Origin: Bacteroidaceae bacterium
GTDB taxonomy: Bacteria; Bacteroidota; Bacteroidia; Bacteroidales; Bacteroidaceae
Reading direction: 5' to 3'
Length of the DNA: 34,175 nucleotides
NCBI GenBank assembly: GCA_017416735.1
Contig: JAFQBF010000065.1
Span: 1-34,175, forward strand
In this document: in pieces, positions 7,575-17,022 of the stretch
Layout: each line of letters opens with the position of its first letter
How positions within the stretch are numbered: the stretch's first letter is position 1
Position numbers and translations under genes: made by a program
The notes under the pieces: generated by a model
What the model was told of the DNA's origin: nothing
Database searches by the model: none
The model's input: the letters and a program-made list of their open reading frames with translations, nothing else

Positions 7575-10500
7575 ATGAAAAGACTTCTTACTTGTATGGC
7601 CTTTGGTATGGCAACTTTAGCCAGTCAGGCTGTTACACCACTTTGGCTTCGTGACGTTCAAGTTTCCCCGGACGGATCGGCAATAGCTTTTGGTTATAAA
7701 GGGGATATTTATACCGTTAGTACACAAGGGGGTACTGCCAAACAACTTACAACTCAGGCTTCATTCGAAGGAAACCCTGTATGGTCACCTGATGGCAAGC
7801 AGATTGCTTTTGCCAGTGACCGCGATGGAAACTTTGATATCTTCATCATGCCGGTATCGGGAGGAAGTGCCAAGAAGCTCACCAAGAATTCGGTTTCCGA
7901 ACTCCCTTCAGCTTTCACTCCAGACGGTAAGTTTGTGGTCTTTTCGGCCAATATACAAGACCCGGCACAAAGTGCTTTCTTCCCAAGCGGAGCCATGACC
8001 GAACTCTATAAAGTACCTGTGACCGGTGGTCGTACCTTGCAAATCATTGCAACTCCAGCTGAACAAGTATGCTATATGCCTGACGGCAAATCGTTCCTTT
8101 ATCAAGACCGCAAGGGTGTAGAAGACGAATGGCGCAAGCATCACACCTCTTCGGTTACTCGCGACATTTGGCTCTACGATGCCAAGAGTGGCAAGCATAC
8201 TAACCTGACTGATATCGGTGGTGAAGACCGTGACCCATCATTGGCACCAGACGGTAAGACTATCTATTTCTTGAGCGAACGAAAGGGAGGCTCGATGAAC
8301 GTTTACTCAATGGATGTGAACAATCCGAAAAGCATCCAGTCGGTTACTTCATTCAAGACACACCCGGTACGATTCCTTTCTGTAGCCAATAACGGTTTGC
8401 TTTGCTATGCGTATGATGGTGAAATTTACACCCAAGAAGCTAATGGAAAGGCCAAGAAGGTAGCCATCGACATCACTCGAGATGATAGTGAACAGGTTGC
8501 TGATTTGAAAGTCAGCGGTGCACGCTCGGCTACCGTATCACCGGATGGCAAGCAGATAGCCTTCATCTATCGCGGTGAAGTGTTTGTAACTTCTGCCGAC
8601 TATGCCACTACCAAGCAGATTACGCATACTCCAGCTGCCGAACAAGGTTTGTCGTTCTCTTCGGACAACCGAACTTTGGCTTATAGCACAGAACGCAACG
8701 GTAATTGGGAATTAGTACTTGCCAAGATAGAACGCAAGGAAGACCCTAACTTTGCGAATGCTACCCTCATCAAGGAAGAAATCCTCCTTCCTTCGGACAA
8801 GATTGAGCGTAGCTATCCTTCTTTCTCGCCGGATGGTAAGGAATTGGCTTTCATTCAAGACCGCCGCAAACTGATGGTGGTAAATTTGGATACCAAGAAG
8901 GTGCGTCAGATTACCGATGGAACCTTGTGGCACAGCACCGGTGGCGGATTCGAATACCAATGGAGTCCGGACGGAAAGTGGTTCACCCTCTGCTTCATCG
9001 GCAACAAGCACGATCCATATTCAGATATAGGTATCGTGTCGGCACAGGGTGGCAAAATTACCAATTTGACCAACAGTGGTTATACCAGCGGTTCACCGGC
9101 TTGGACCTTGGACGGCAATGCTATCCTCTTTACTTCAGAACGCTATGGCATGCGTAACCATGCGTCTTGGGGTTCTATGGAAGACGTTTTCCTCTGCTTC
9201 GTGAACCAAGATGCTTACGACAAGTATCGCTTGAGCAAGGAGGATTATGAACTCCTGAAGGAAGTAGAAAAAGAACAGGAAAAACTGAAGAAGGATGCCA
9301 AGAAGGCTGATGATAAGAAGGAGGAAAAGAAGGATAATGCAAAGGATATCGTGATTGAATTTGACGGTATTCAAGACCGAATCGTTCGCCTTACTCCAAA
9401 CTCATCCAGCCTCGGTAGTGCCATCATCGACAAGAAGGGCGAAAACCTTTATTATACCGCTTCGTTCGAAGGAGGTATGGACCTTTGGAAGCTCAATCTC
9501 CGCAAGAAGGACGTGAAGCTGGCCAATAAGGGTGTGGGTTATGCTTCTTTCGAGATGAGCAAGGACGGAAAGACCATTTTCCTTCTCGGGGGACGTATGC
9601 AGAAAATGGATGCTGCTTCGGGAAAACTTACTCCGATTACTTATACAGCAAACCTCGAAATGGATTTGGTAGCAGAGCGTGAAGCGATGTTCGACCATGT
9701 TTATCAGCAGCAGAAAAAACGTTTCTACAACGTGAATATGCATAGTGTGGATTGGGATGCCATGAGTGCAGCTTACCGCAAGTTCTTGCCTCACATCAAC
9801 AACAATTACGATTATGCAGAATTGTTGAGCGAATGGTTGGGTGAATTGAACGTATCGCATACCGGTGGCCGTTATCGTCCTGTTTTAAGTGGCTATGCAA
9901 CCGCAAACCTTGGTCTGCTCTACGATTGGAATTACACAGGTAATGGTTTGAAGGTAGATGAAGTGGTAGAAGGCAGTCCGTTCGACAATTCTCGAAGCAA
10001 GATGGCGGCGGGTGTCATCATCGAAAAGATTGATGGAATAGAAATCAAAGCCGATACCGATTACCATGTTCTCTTGAACAACAAGTCTCGTAAGAAAACG
10101 CTCGTTTCACTCTACAATCCTCAGACCAAGGAACGTTGGGAAGAGGTGGTTCTTCCTGTCAGCAATGGTGCTTTCAATTCCTTGCTTTATAAGCGTTGGG
10201 TGAAAAACCGTGCTGCCGATGTAGAACGTTGGTCCAACGGCCGTTTGGGGTATGTACATATCCAGTCAATGGGTGACCCGAGTTTCCGTGGTGTCTATTC
10301 AGATATTCTCGGCAAGTACAACCACTGCGACGGTATTGTAATCGATACTCGTTTCAATGGTGGCGGACGTTTGCACGAAGACGTAGAAATATTGTTCAGC
10401 GGCAAGAAATACTTGACTCAGGTGGTTCGTGGTCAGGAATCGTGCGATATGCCAAGCCGTCGTTGGAACAAGGCCAGCATCATGATTCAGTGTGAATCGA

Positions 10501-10799
10501 ACTATAGTAATGCACACGGTACCCCTTGGGTTTATAAGTACAAGAAAATGGGCAAGCTTGTAGGTGCTCCGGTACCGGGAACCATGACTACCGTTTCGTG
10601 GGAAAACATGCAGGACCCATCATTGACATTCGGTATTCCGGTAGTAGGCTATCGCAAAGCCGATGGTACTTATTTGGAAAATGACCAGCTTGAACCCGAT
10701 GTTCATGTTTTGAATGATCCGGCAACCATCGTAAAAGGTGAAGACACCCAATTGAAGGTAGCCGTAGAAACGTTGATGAAGGATTTGGGGTTGAAGTAA
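7575..10799 (+). CDS. Exported tricorn-like S41 family protease with beta-propeller and PDZ domains
   Basis: 1074 residues from the ATG at 7575; an upstream TTG in frame lies inside the -7 box and is rejected. Signal peptide at about 1-22 (MKRLLTCMAFGMATLASQA). Residues ~25-550 are PD40/TolB-like propeller repeats with recurring SPDGK.IAF units. A Lys/Glu-rich stretch at ~561-592 looks like a flexible charged insert. A second propeller region, a PDZ-like domain (~785-870, VVEGSPFDNSRSKMAAGVIIEKIDGI) and the S41 peptidase domain follow. His723 (NVNMHSVDW) and Ser978 (SNYSNAHG) fit the tricorn catalytic His and Ser. Probably degrades peptides in the periplasm; the substrate is unknown. Confidence 0.92.
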   Translation: MKRLLTCMAFGMATLASQAVTPLWLRDVQVSPDGSAIAFGYKGDIYTVSTQGGTAKQLTTQASFEGNPVWSPDGKQIAFASDRDGNFDIFIMPVSGGSAKKLTKNSVSELPSAFTPDGKFVVFSANIQDPAQSAFFPSGAMTELYKVPVTGGRTLQIIATPAEQVCYMPDGKSFLYQDRKGVEDEWRKHHTSSVTRDIWLYDAKSGKHTNLTDIGGEDRDPSLAPDGKTIYFLSERKGGSMNVYSMDVNNPKSIQSVTSFKTHPVRFLSVANNGLLCYAYDGEIYTQEANGKAKKVAIDITRDDSEQVADLKVSGARSATVSPDGKQIAFIYRGEVFVTSADYATTKQITHTPAAEQGLSFSSDNRTLAYSTERNGNWELVLAKIERKEDPNFANATLIKEEILLPSDKIERSYPSFSPDGKELAFIQDRRKLMVVNLDTKKVRQITDGTLWHSTGGGFEYQWSPDGKWFTLCFIGNKHDPYSDIGIVSAQGGKITNLTNSGYTSGSPAWTLDGNAILFTSERYGMRNHASWGSMEDVFLCFVNQDAYDKYRLSKEDYELLKEVEKEQEKLKKDAKKADDKKEEKKDNAKDIVIEFDGIQDRIVRLTPNSSSLGSAIIDKKGENLYYTASFEGGMDLWKLNLRKKDVKLANKGVGYASFEMSKDGKTIFLLGGRMQKMDAASGKLTPITYTANLEMDLVAEREAMFDHVYQQQKKRFYNVNMHSVDWDAMSAAYRKFLPHINNNYDYAELLSEWLGELNVSHTGGRYRPVLSGYATANLGLLYDWNYTGNGLKVDEVVEGSPFDNSRSKMAAGVIIEKIDGIEIKADTDYHVLLNNKSRKKTLVSLYNPQTKERWEEVVLPVSNGAFNSLLYKRWVKNRAADVERWSNGRLGYVHIQSMGDPSFRGVYSDILGKYNHCDGIVIDTRFNGGGRLHEDVEILFSGKKYLTQVVRGQESCDMPSRRWNKASIMIQCESNYSNAHGTPWVYKYKKMGKLVGAPVPGTMTTVSWENMQDPSLTFGIPVVGYRKADGTYLENDQLEPDVHVLNDPATIVKGEDTQLKVAVETLMKDLGLK

Positions 10800-10815
10800 T
10801 TCTGATAGTTATAAT

Positions 10816-10900
10816 TTGTCATTCAGAGCGAAACAACGTGTAGCGAAGAATCTCGGTAACGTCCACTTTGCGTTTCCGAGCTCCTTCGCTTCACTCAGGT
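10816..10900. repeat. Family-A dispersed palindromic repeat, copy 2 (degenerate)
   Basis: The left arm TTGTCATTCAGAGCGAA is intact, followed by an insertion (ACAACGTGT) and then AGCGAAGAATCTCGG. The right arm is decayed (TTTCCGAGCTCCTTCGCTTCACTCAGG) and has lost the GAATGACAA end. It lies in the gap before the GH92 gene. Confidence 0.8.
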
Positions 10901-10923
10901 ATTAGTATTTAAAACTACACACC

Positions 10924-13245
10924 ATGAAAAAAACAATCCATTCCCTCCTGCTCTTTGCAGCTTGTACTATGCAAGCCTTGGCACAAGTGGAGTATGTCAA
11001 TCCCATTATCGGGACAGACGGCATGGGACATACCTTCCCCGGGGCTTGTGTGCCGTTTGGAATTGTGCAGCTAAGTCCGGATACCGATACTATCCCTCAC
11101 AACCTGAATGGAGTCTATCAAAAGAAAGTTTATGAGTATTGTGCCGGTTATCGGTATAACGACCCTACCATTGTGGGCTTCAGTCACACCCATTTCAACG
11201 GTACAGGACATTCAGACTTAGGCGACATTCTGATAATGCCAACAACAGGCGAATTGAAGCTGAATCCTGGTACTTCCGAACATCCAGAAAACGGTTATCG
11301 TTCCCGTTTCTCACACGATACGGAAAAATCCGTACCGGGTTATTACGAAGTAATGCTCGACGATTATCAAGTGAAGGCACAGCTTACCGCTACCCCACGT
11401 GTAGGTGTACATCGCTATACCTTCCCGAAGGACAAGCAAGGACGCATCATCCTCGACCTGAATCATGGCATCTACAATTATGATGGAAAGACCCTTTGGG
11501 CACAGATTCGAGTGGAAAACGACACTTTGTTGACCGGCTATCGCATCACCAACGGATGGGCACGTACCAATTATACCTATTTTGCCATCTCCTTGTCGAA
11601 ACCTATCCGCAACTACGGTTACAAGGATATGCAGAAAATCCAGTATAATGGTTTTTGGCGTAAGTTCCCGGTAAATACCAATTTCCCCGAAATGGCAGGT
11701 CGTAAGGTGGTGTCTTATTTCGAGTTCGACAATGCTGAAAATCCCGAACTGGTGGTCAAAGTAGCTCTCTCGGCAACCAGTACCGAAGGCGCATTGAAAA
11801 ATCTTCGTGCGGAAGCGTCGGGTAAGTCTTTCGACCGCTTGGCAGCCGAAGCCTCGGATAGTTGGAACCATCAACTTGCTTCATTAGAAGTGGGGGGAAC
11901 AGACGATCAGAAAGCCATGTTCTATACTTCTTATTATCACACGCTCATCAATCCCTCGGTTTATATGGATGTGGACGGAAAGTATCGTGGATTGGACCAT
12001 AACACCCACTTTGCCGATGGTTTCACCAACTATACGGTCTTCTCATTGTGGGATACCTACCGCGCCGAGCATCCTTTCCTGATGTTGATGAAGCCTGACC
12101 AGGCACGTGATATGGCGATGTCGATGATTCGTCATCAGCAACAGAGTGTCCACGGGTTGTTGCCCATCTGGAGCCACATGGCCAACGACAACTGGTGCAT
12201 GAGCGGCTATCATGCCACTTCCGTTTTGGCCGATGCCATTGCCAAAGGTGCCGACATTGATAAGGAAGAAGCCTTGAAAGCAATGGTGGCTACCTCAAAA
12301 GTAGCTTATTTGGACGGCATTGGCGAATACATGGAGTGTGGTTATGTTCCTTTTGACATTAGCTCTACGGCTGCTTCCACTACCTTGGAGTATTGCTATG
12401 ATGACTGGACCATCTATCAGACGGCTCTGAATGCCGGCAATGAATCCCTTGCCCGTGAGTACAAGGAGCGTGCCTTGAACTATCGTCGCATCTACGACCC
12501 CGAGATTGGCTTTGCGCGTCCCCGTTATAAGGACGGCAGTTTCAAGAAAGAATTCGATGTGCTTCAGACACACGGCGAAGGATTCATCGAAGGTAACTCA
12601 TGGAATTTCTCATTCCATGTGCCGCACGATGTGTTCGGGGTAATGGAACAGATGGGTGGTGAGAAAGAATTCCTCCGCAAGCTCGATGAGCTCTTTGCCA
12701 TGCATTTGCCGGAAAAGTATTACGAAGCCAACGAGGACATCACTTCCGATTGCTTGATTGGTGGTTATGTGCATGGCAACGAACCGAGCCATCACATCCC
12801 TTATCTCTATGCTTGGACTTCACAGCCATGGAAGACCCAATATTGGGTACGTGAGGTCATGAACCGCATGTACAAGAACTATATCCGCGGACTCAGTGGT
12901 AATGACGATTGCGGGCAGATGTCGGCTTGGTATCTCTTTACGGCCATGGGCTTCTATCCCGTTTGTCCAGGAACCGACCAATACGTATTGGGTGCACCTT
13001 ATCTTCCTTACCTCAAGCTCTCGTTGCCGAACGGAAAGACCTTCGAAATCAAGGCTCCGGGTGTGAGCGACAAGAAGCGTTACGTCAAGTCCGTCCGTCT
13101 GAACGGAAAGCCTTACACGAAGATGTACATCACGCATAATGACATCACCCGGGGCGGTGTGTTGGAGTTCGTGATGAGTGCTTCGCCCAATAAAAAACGG
13201 GGTATGGCTAAGGCAGACAAACCTTATTCATTGACGGGAAAATAA
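10924..13245 (+). CDS. GH92 family alpha-mannosidase, exported
   Basis: 773 residues. Signal peptide MKKTIHSLLLFAACTMQALA with cleavage before Q-V-E-Y. GH92 enzymes are Ca-dependent exo-alpha-mannosidases that trim host or yeast glycans. Family hallmarks: VNPIIGTDGMGHTFPGACVPFG at the mature N-terminus, GFSHTHFNGTGHSDLGDILIMP, FSLWDTYRAEHPF, GNSWNFSFHVPHD, GNEPSHHIPYLYAW (Glu620, the likely catalytic acid) and SGNDDCGQMSAWYLF (Asp661/662, candidate base). There are no SusC/SusD, sulfatase or other glycosidase genes beside it, so it is not part of a visible polysaccharide utilisation locus. Linkage preference (alpha-1,2 is common) cannot be read from the sequence. Confidence 0.95.
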   Translation: MKKTIHSLLLFAACTMQALAQVEYVNPIIGTDGMGHTFPGACVPFGIVQLSPDTDTIPHNLNGVYQKKVYEYCAGYRYNDPTIVGFSHTHFNGTGHSDLGDILIMPTTGELKLNPGTSEHPENGYRSRFSHDTEKSVPGYYEVMLDDYQVKAQLTATPRVGVHRYTFPKDKQGRIILDLNHGIYNYDGKTLWAQIRVENDTLLTGYRITNGWARTNYTYFAISLSKPIRNYGYKDMQKIQYNGFWRKFPVNTNFPEMAGRKVVSYFEFDNAENPELVVKVALSATSTEGALKNLRAEASGKSFDRLAAEASDSWNHQLASLEVGGTDDQKAMFYTSYYHTLINPSVYMDVDGKYRGLDHNTHFADGFTNYTVFSLWDTYRAEHPFLMLMKPDQARDMAMSMIRHQQQSVHGLLPIWSHMANDNWCMSGYHATSVLADAIAKGADIDKEEALKAMVATSKVAYLDGIGEYMECGYVPFDISSTAASTTLEYCYDDWTIYQTALNAGNESLAREYKERALNYRRIYDPEIGFARPRYKDGSFKKEFDVLQTHGEGFIEGNSWNFSFHVPHDVFGVMEQMGGEKEFLRKLDELFAMHLPEKYYEANEDITSDCLIGGYVHGNEPSHHIPYLYAWTSQPWKTQYWVREVMNRMYKNYIRGLSGNDDCGQMSAWYLFTAMGFYPVCPGTDQYVLGAPYLPYLKLSLPNGKTFEIKAPGVSDKKRYVKSVRLNGKPYTKMYITHNDITRGGVLEFVMSASPNKKRGMAKADKPYSLTGK

Positions 13246-13285
13246 AAAAAGAAAAGAGGATGTTTGCGCATCCTCTTTTCTTTTT
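13246..13285. terminator. Bidirectional terminator between GH92 and the lipoprotein gene
   Basis: Perfect 17-bp stem (13246-13262 with 13269-13285) with core GAAAAGAGGATG / CATCCTCTTTTC, flanked by an A-run and a T-run. It starts directly at the GH92 stop codon and ends 1 bp before the convergent gene's stop codon. Confidence 0.88.
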
Positions 13286-13286
13286 T

Positions 13287-14171
13287 TTACTTCATCACCC
13301 TCACCTTATAAATATTCAGCGAATCGATGGTAAGGGTTTTCTCCGGGTTGCATTGGTAGATATTGTGTGTCCACCAGCTGATTTCCGATTTCGTATAGAC
13401 CAATTTTCCTGTTTGGGCGTCATAGTTTACCGACTTCACGTTTTCCGTATCCTTCAGCGGTTCGAACGGAGTGAACTCTTCCTTGTCTATGTCAAACCAC
13501 ATCACTCCTTCGTGAGCGGATACCAGCATACGGTTGTCATCTACCGGCGAAAGGTCGTGACCCGAAGTCATCGGTATTTCCCAATTCTTTACTTGTACGA
13601 GCGAAGGTGTTTCTGTGTCCCAGTTCTCCAGTTTGTACTCCCTCAGCTCCTTATAGCCTAAGGCGAAGAGGCTCTGTCTGTTTTCATTCCAAACCACACC
13701 GTGTCCCGAGTAAAGTGAATCTCGGTACACTAACTTTTCGGGAGAATCGATGTCATAAACTTCCAGGGCATTTCCTTTGGGATGCGTGGAGAGTGCCACT
13801 GCGATGCGGTTGCCGGGAAGCAAGTCGGCCGAATGTGCCATCGGTACGTGGGCATAAGTCAGTATGTCCTTCGTCTCGATGTCCAGCAGCATCATCCCGT
13901 CGCCCGAAGCCGTGAGCAGCATCTTGGTGTTGTTGTCCACAAACTTACATTCGTCCAGGTTTCTCATCAGCATATCATAGCCTTGGGGCAGGTTCACTTG
14001 CGGGTCGTCCTTGTCCCATCGCCACACTTCCTTGATGTTCGTACTGTCCGACTCCGACAAGTCGATGATTTTCACGATGCCGTCACCACAAACTGCCATC
14101 CAGTTCTTCTTGACAGGTGTGCATCCGGCACACAGCAAAGCCAGAATTGCAATAAATAATTGTTTTTTCAT
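13287..14171 (-). CDS. Beta-propeller-like lipoprotein (DUF6528-type)
   Basis: 294 residues from the ATG at 14171; an in-frame upstream extension runs through the promoter and is rejected. Lipoprotein signal MKKQLFIAILALLCAGC with the lipidated Cys at residue 17 (LCAG-C lipobox). The mature part has repeating strands such as WMAVCGDGIVKIIDL, LLTASGDGMMLLDIETK, GNRIAVALSTHPKGNALEVYDI, GVVWNENRQSLFALG and NRMLVSAHEGVMWFDI, consistent with a six- or seven-bladed propeller. It has the look of Bacteroidota DUF6528 proteins; function unknown, possibly glycan- or ligand-related at the cell surface. Monocistronic with its own promoter. Confidence 0.75.
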   Translation of the reverse strand: MKKQLFIAILALLCAGCTPVKKNWMAVCGDGIVKIIDLSESDSTNIKEVWRWDKDDPQVNLPQGYDMLMRNLDECKFVDNNTKMLLTASGDGMMLLDIETKDILTYAHVPMAHSADLLPGNRIAVALSTHPKGNALEVYDIDSPEKLVYRDSLYSGHGVVWNENRQSLFALGYKELREYKLENWDTETPSLVQVKNWEIPMTSGHDLSPVDDNRMLVSAHEGVMWFDIDKEEFTPFEPLKDTENVKSVNYDAQTGKLVYTKSEISWWTHNIYQCNPEKTLTIDSLNIYKVRVMK

Positions 14172-14195
14172 AAGGTTCTTAAGTTTTTCATAGAG

Positions 14196-14227
14196 TAAAG
14201 ATACGGAATAATGCTTGTTTTTCCAAA
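14196..14227 (-). promoter_or_regulatory. Promoter of the beta-propeller lipoprotein gene
   Basis: Minus strand: TTTG, 20-bp spacer, TATCTTTA (one mismatch to TAnnTTTG), 24 bp before the ATG. Confidence 0.7.
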
Positions 14228-14260
14228 TATAGCAGCATAAAAAGAGTTTTGAGGTGTAAA

Positions 14261-14292
14261 AAATAAGAGCTGTGTTTTCACAGCTCTTATTT
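14261..14292 (-). terminator. tyrS terminator
   Basis: Perfect 14-bp stem AAATAAGAGCTGTG / CACAGCTCTTATTT with a four-base loop (TTTT on the plus strand). It begins 6 bp after the tyrS stop and is followed on the minus strand by a T-run. Confidence 0.9.
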
Positions 14293-14298
14293 ATATAT

Positions 14299-15591
14299 TT
14301 ACTTGGCAATCACCAAATAATAATTCTTCTTGCCACGCTGAACGAGGAGATACTTGTCGTCGAGCAGGTCGGCAGTAGTTACCACTTGGTCGAAAGCGGT
14401 GAGCTTTTCCTTGTTGAGTGATACTCCCCCACCCTGTACGAGCTTGCGCATTTCGCCCTTTGAGGCGAAGATGGCGGCATTGTCCACGAACAAGTCAACG
14501 GCCTTCACGCCTTCTGCCAAAGCTTCCTTCGATACTTCGAACTGAGGAACACCTTCGAATACGGCGAGCAAAGTCTGTTCGTCGAGCTTCTTCAAGGCAT
14601 CGCTGGTAGCATTGCCGAAAAGGATACCTGATGCTTCGACAGCTGCATTGTAGTCTTCTTCCGAGTGTACCATACAAGTCACTTCCTTGGCCAAACGCTT
14701 CTGCAATACACGGAGGTGCGGAGCTTCGGTATGTTCAGCAATCAAGCCTTCGATTTCTTCCTTGCTGAGGGAAGTGAAAATCTTGATGTACTTGGCAGCG
14801 TCATCGTCGCTCACGTTCAACCAGAACTGGTAGAACTTGTAAGGAGAAGTGTAGCGAGGATCCAACCAGATGTTGCCTGATTCAGTCTTACCGAACTTGC
14901 CACCGTCGGCCTTGGTGATGAGCGGACAAGTCAAGGCAAAGGCTTCGCCACCCTTGGTACGGCGAATCAATTCGGTACCGGTAGTGATGTTACCCCACTG
15001 GTCGGAACCACCCAACTGAAGCTTGCAGTTCTTGTTTTCCCACAAGTAAAGGAAGTCGTAACCTTGGAGGAGCTGGTAAGTAAATTCGGTGAACGACAAA
15101 CCGTCGCGTGCTTCACCGTTGAGGCGCTTCTGTACGCTGTCCTTGGCCATCATATAGTTTACGGTGATGTGCTTGCCGATTTCGCGTGCAAAGTCCAGGA
15201 AGGTATAGTCCTTCATCCAGTCGTAGTTGTTTACCAACTCGGCCTTGTTCGGCGCATCGCTGTCGAAGTCGAGGAACTTGGCCAGCTGCTTCTGGATGCA
15301 AGATACGTTGTGACGCAGGGTTTCTTCGTTGAGCAAGTTACGTTCAGCCGACTTGCCCGACGGGTCGCCAATCATACCGGTTGCACCACCTACGAGGGCC
15401 AATGGCTTGTGGCCGCAACGCTGGAAGTGACGGAGCATCATCACACCGCAAAGGTGGCCGATGTGCAAGGAGTCGGCAGTCGGGTCGATACCCAAGTAAG
15501 CGGTTACCTGTTCCTTGGCCAACAATTCTTCTGTGCCTGGCATGATGGTGTGCACCATACCACGCCATGTCAATTCTTCTACAAAATTCAT
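14299..15591 (-). CDS. tyrS: Tyrosine--tRNA ligase
   Basis: Class I aminoacyl-tRNA synthetase charging tRNA-Tyr. 430 residues, the usual bacterial length. The Rossmann catalytic domain has HIGH at 43-46 in [14 protein letters not shown], the tyrosine-site motif [27 protein letters not shown] at ~192-201, and a KMSKS-equivalent KFGKT at 232-236. A C-terminal S4 RNA-binding domain (~360-430) contains [17 protein letters not shown]. It has its own -7 box at 15628-15635 and a strong terminator, so it may be transcribed alone, although it also lies just downstream of the TatD-type gene on the same strand. Confidence 0.97.
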   Translation of the reverse strand: MNFVEELTWRGMVHTIMPGTEELLAKEQVTAYLGIDPTADSLHIGHLCGVMMLRHFQRCGHKPLALVGGATGMIGDPSGKSAERNLLNEETLRHNVSCIQKQLAKFLDFDSDAPNKAELVNNYDWMKDYTFLDFAREIGKHITVNYMMAKDSVQKRLNGEARDGLSFTEFTYQLLQGYDFLYLWENKNCKLQLGGSDQWGNITTGTELIRRTKGGEAFALTCPLITKADGGKFGKTESGNIWLDPRYTSPYKFYQFWLNVSDDDAAKYIKIFTSLSKEEIEGLIAEHTEAPHLRVLQKRLAKEVTCMVHSEEDYNAAVEASGILFGNATSDALKKLDEQTLLAVFEGVPQFEVSKEALAEGVKAVDLFVDNAAIFASKGEMRKLVQGGGVSLNKEKLTAFDQVVTTADLLDDKYLLVQRGKKNYYLVIAK

Positions 15592-15627
15592 CTGTATATA
15601 TGTTTTTAATTATTTATTTCGTGGCTG

Positions 15628-15658
15628 CAAAATTACGATACTTTCGCCTAACCACCAA
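15628..15658 (-). promoter_or_regulatory. tyrS promoter
   Basis: Minus strand TAATTTTG (-7, at 15628-15635) with a TTG 20 bp upstream, and a 36-bp leader region before the tyrS ATG. It lies in the 70-bp gap after the TatD-type gene. Confidence 0.65.
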
Positions 15659-15661
15659 CTC

Positions 15662-16306
15662 TTAGCCCTTAAAAAAGACTTTGCGCACGTTCTTATCAAT
15701 GACGGCGGCCAATTCTTCGGGTGATACTCCCCTCGCCTCGGCTATGCGGCGGCAGATGTCGTCGATGCTTTCCGGCGATTCGTCGGTCTCGATGAAAAGG
15801 CGGTCGTCGGGAACGGCACGAAGGGCATCGGGCTGAAATTTCTCGCCGAAAGACAGGTAACAGCCGTGTCGGAGAACTTCCCGGGCAACACTCTCCTTCC
15901 CCCGGAACCCGTGGATAATCCAAGGCTGGTCGGGCCGGAGTTCTTTCTTCAGTTGCAGAAGCTCATTGAAGGCCCGTACGCAATGAATGACCAGCGGGAG
16001 ACGGTGTTCCTCGGCCAATATGATTTCTTGCCGGAAAACGGCTGTCTGTACGTCGAGTGAGCATCCTTGCAACCGGTCCAGCCCGGCTTCGCCGAGCGCC
16101 ACTACCCTCTCCTGCTTCAGCGCTTCTTCCAAGGTTTGAAGCCGATTGTCGGCATCGGCTTCGGTAAGGTGCCACGGATGGATGCCTACGGAAGCATACA
16201 CTGCCCTATCGTCCATCGGTTCTGTACCGATGGAAAAGGATGCAATGGCTTGGTTGAAGTTGCAGTCCGGTTGGTGGGTATGTATGTCGAATAAGACCGT
16301 TTTCAT
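15662..16306 (-). CDS. TatD family metal-dependent hydrolase
   Basis: 214 residues from ATG at 16306; a TTG at 16315 directly after the yidD stop is an alternative. TatD-type TIM-barrel metal sites are present: DIHTH (residues 7-11), GEAGLD, the histidine of LVIHC, the histidine of IIHGFRG, and the terminal aspartate of IETDES. E. coli TatD-like proteins are about 260 residues; this is a compact form lacking some inter-strand loops, as is common in Bacteroidota. TatD proteins have DNase or D-aminoacyl-tRNA deacylase-like activities; the specific activity here cannot be assigned. It follows yidD closely, suggesting the unit rnpA-yidD-tatD. Confidence 0.85.
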   Translation of the reverse strand: MKTVLFDIHTHQPDCNFNQAIASFSIGTEPMDDRAVYASVGIHPWHLTEADADNRLQTLEEALKQERVVALGEAGLDRLQGCSLDVQTAVFRQEIILAEEHRLPLVIHCVRAFNELLQLKKELRPDQPWIIHGFRGKESVAREVLRHGCYLSFGEKFQPDALRAVPDDRLFIETDESPESIDDICRRIAEARGVSPEELAAVIDKNVRKVFFKG

Positions 16307-16315
16307 AATCAACAA

Positions 16316-16537
16316 TCAAGGAACAGGGTCGTAACCGCTTCCACCCCACGGATGGCAACGGAGAATCCTTCTGACAGCCAAATACAATCCCTTGAAAGGG
16401 CCATGCTTGGTGATGGCTTCGATGGCATATTGCGAGCAAGTGGGTACAAACCGGCACGAAGGAGGCGTGAGCGGAGAAATGTATGCCCTATAAAAACGGA
16501 TAGGCATGAGCAGAAGAAAGGTCAGCAGCTTTCTCAT
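16316..16537 (-). CDS. yidD: Membrane protein insertion efficiency factor YidD
   Basis: 73 residues. An N-terminal amphipathic/hydrophobic stretch ([17 protein letters not shown]) leads into the family signature [20 protein letters not shown], then [20 protein letters not shown] and GGYDPVP-like GSGYDPVP. YidD is thought to help YidC-dependent insertion of inner-membrane proteins. The start overlaps the rnpA stop by 4 bp (ATGA), the classical rnpA-yidD arrangement, but yidC is not next in line here; a TatD-type gene follows. Confidence 0.95.
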   Translation of the reverse strand: MRKLLTFLLLMPIRFYRAYISPLTPPSCRFVPTCSQYAIEAITKHGPFKGLYLAVRRILRCHPWGGSGYDPVP

Positions 16538-16938
16538 AGCTGTTCTTCGGCTATGTGGTGCAGGAGTTTCTTGACCTTATATGTCACCTCTGCCGTGTCA
16601 TGCAGACGGGTGTCGAGCCAGATGAAGGCCAACATCATCTGTTTGGGCGATTCTTGTGCTTGGAGAGCCTCGATAAGGATGTGTTTGTTCAAGCGGTACG
16701 CTTCACGTACTTGCCGCTTTACACGATTGCGCTTCACGGCATGCTTGAATCTTTTCTTGGGGACACTGACGAGGATAGAAACAGGAGCAGCAGCACTTTC
16801 GCCATCTTCCAAGGGGGCATACACCACACGTAATGGAAAGGCCGGGAAGCTTTTGTTGCCTCCTGCAAACAAGCGTTCGATGAGTTTCTTGCTGCAAAGA
16901 CGCTCTGATTTGTCGAGTGTATAGGTTCTTGTTTCCAT
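16534..16938 (-). CDS. rnpA: Ribonuclease P protein component
   Basis: Protein subunit of RNase P, which matures tRNA 5' ends. 134 residues from ATG at 16938 ([14 protein letters not shown]); an ATG three codons upstream at 16947 is an alternative. Signature: [17 protein letters not shown] at the N-terminus, [26 protein letters not shown] in the middle (the RNR motif that contacts the RNA), and a helical C-terminus. A TAACTTTG -7 box at 16969-16976 lies between hemD and this gene. It is far from any dnaA or rpmH in this window, unlike the gammaproteobacterial order. Confidence 0.95.
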   Translation of the reverse strand: METRTYTLDKSERLCSKKLIERLFAGGNKSFPAFPLRVVYAPLEDGESAAAPVSILVSVPKKRFKHAVKRNRVKRQVREAYRLNKHILIEALQAQESPKQMMLAFIWLDTRLHDTAEVTYKVKKLLHHIAEEQL

Positions 16939-16968
16939 GCTTGTCATAAAAAAGAGGTTTTGAAAACA

Positions 16969-16976
16969 CAAAGTTA
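16969..16976 (-). promoter_or_regulatory. -7 box of the rnpA promoter inside an inverted repeat
   Basis: Minus strand TAACTTTG, full match to TAnnTTTG, about 30 bp before the rnpA ATG. A 10-bp inverted repeat, AGAGGTTTTG (16953-16962) and CAAAACCTCT (16991-17000), flanks it. Confidence 0.6.
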
Positions 16977-17022
16977 ATACTTTATGATTGCAAAACCTCT
17001 ATATTGTGGCTTGTTTTTTTTA

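Noticed and set aside
14172..14309. 46-residue N-terminal extension of the propeller lipoprotein
   Set aside because: It would bury the lipoprotein signal and translate through the promoter and the tyrS terminator.
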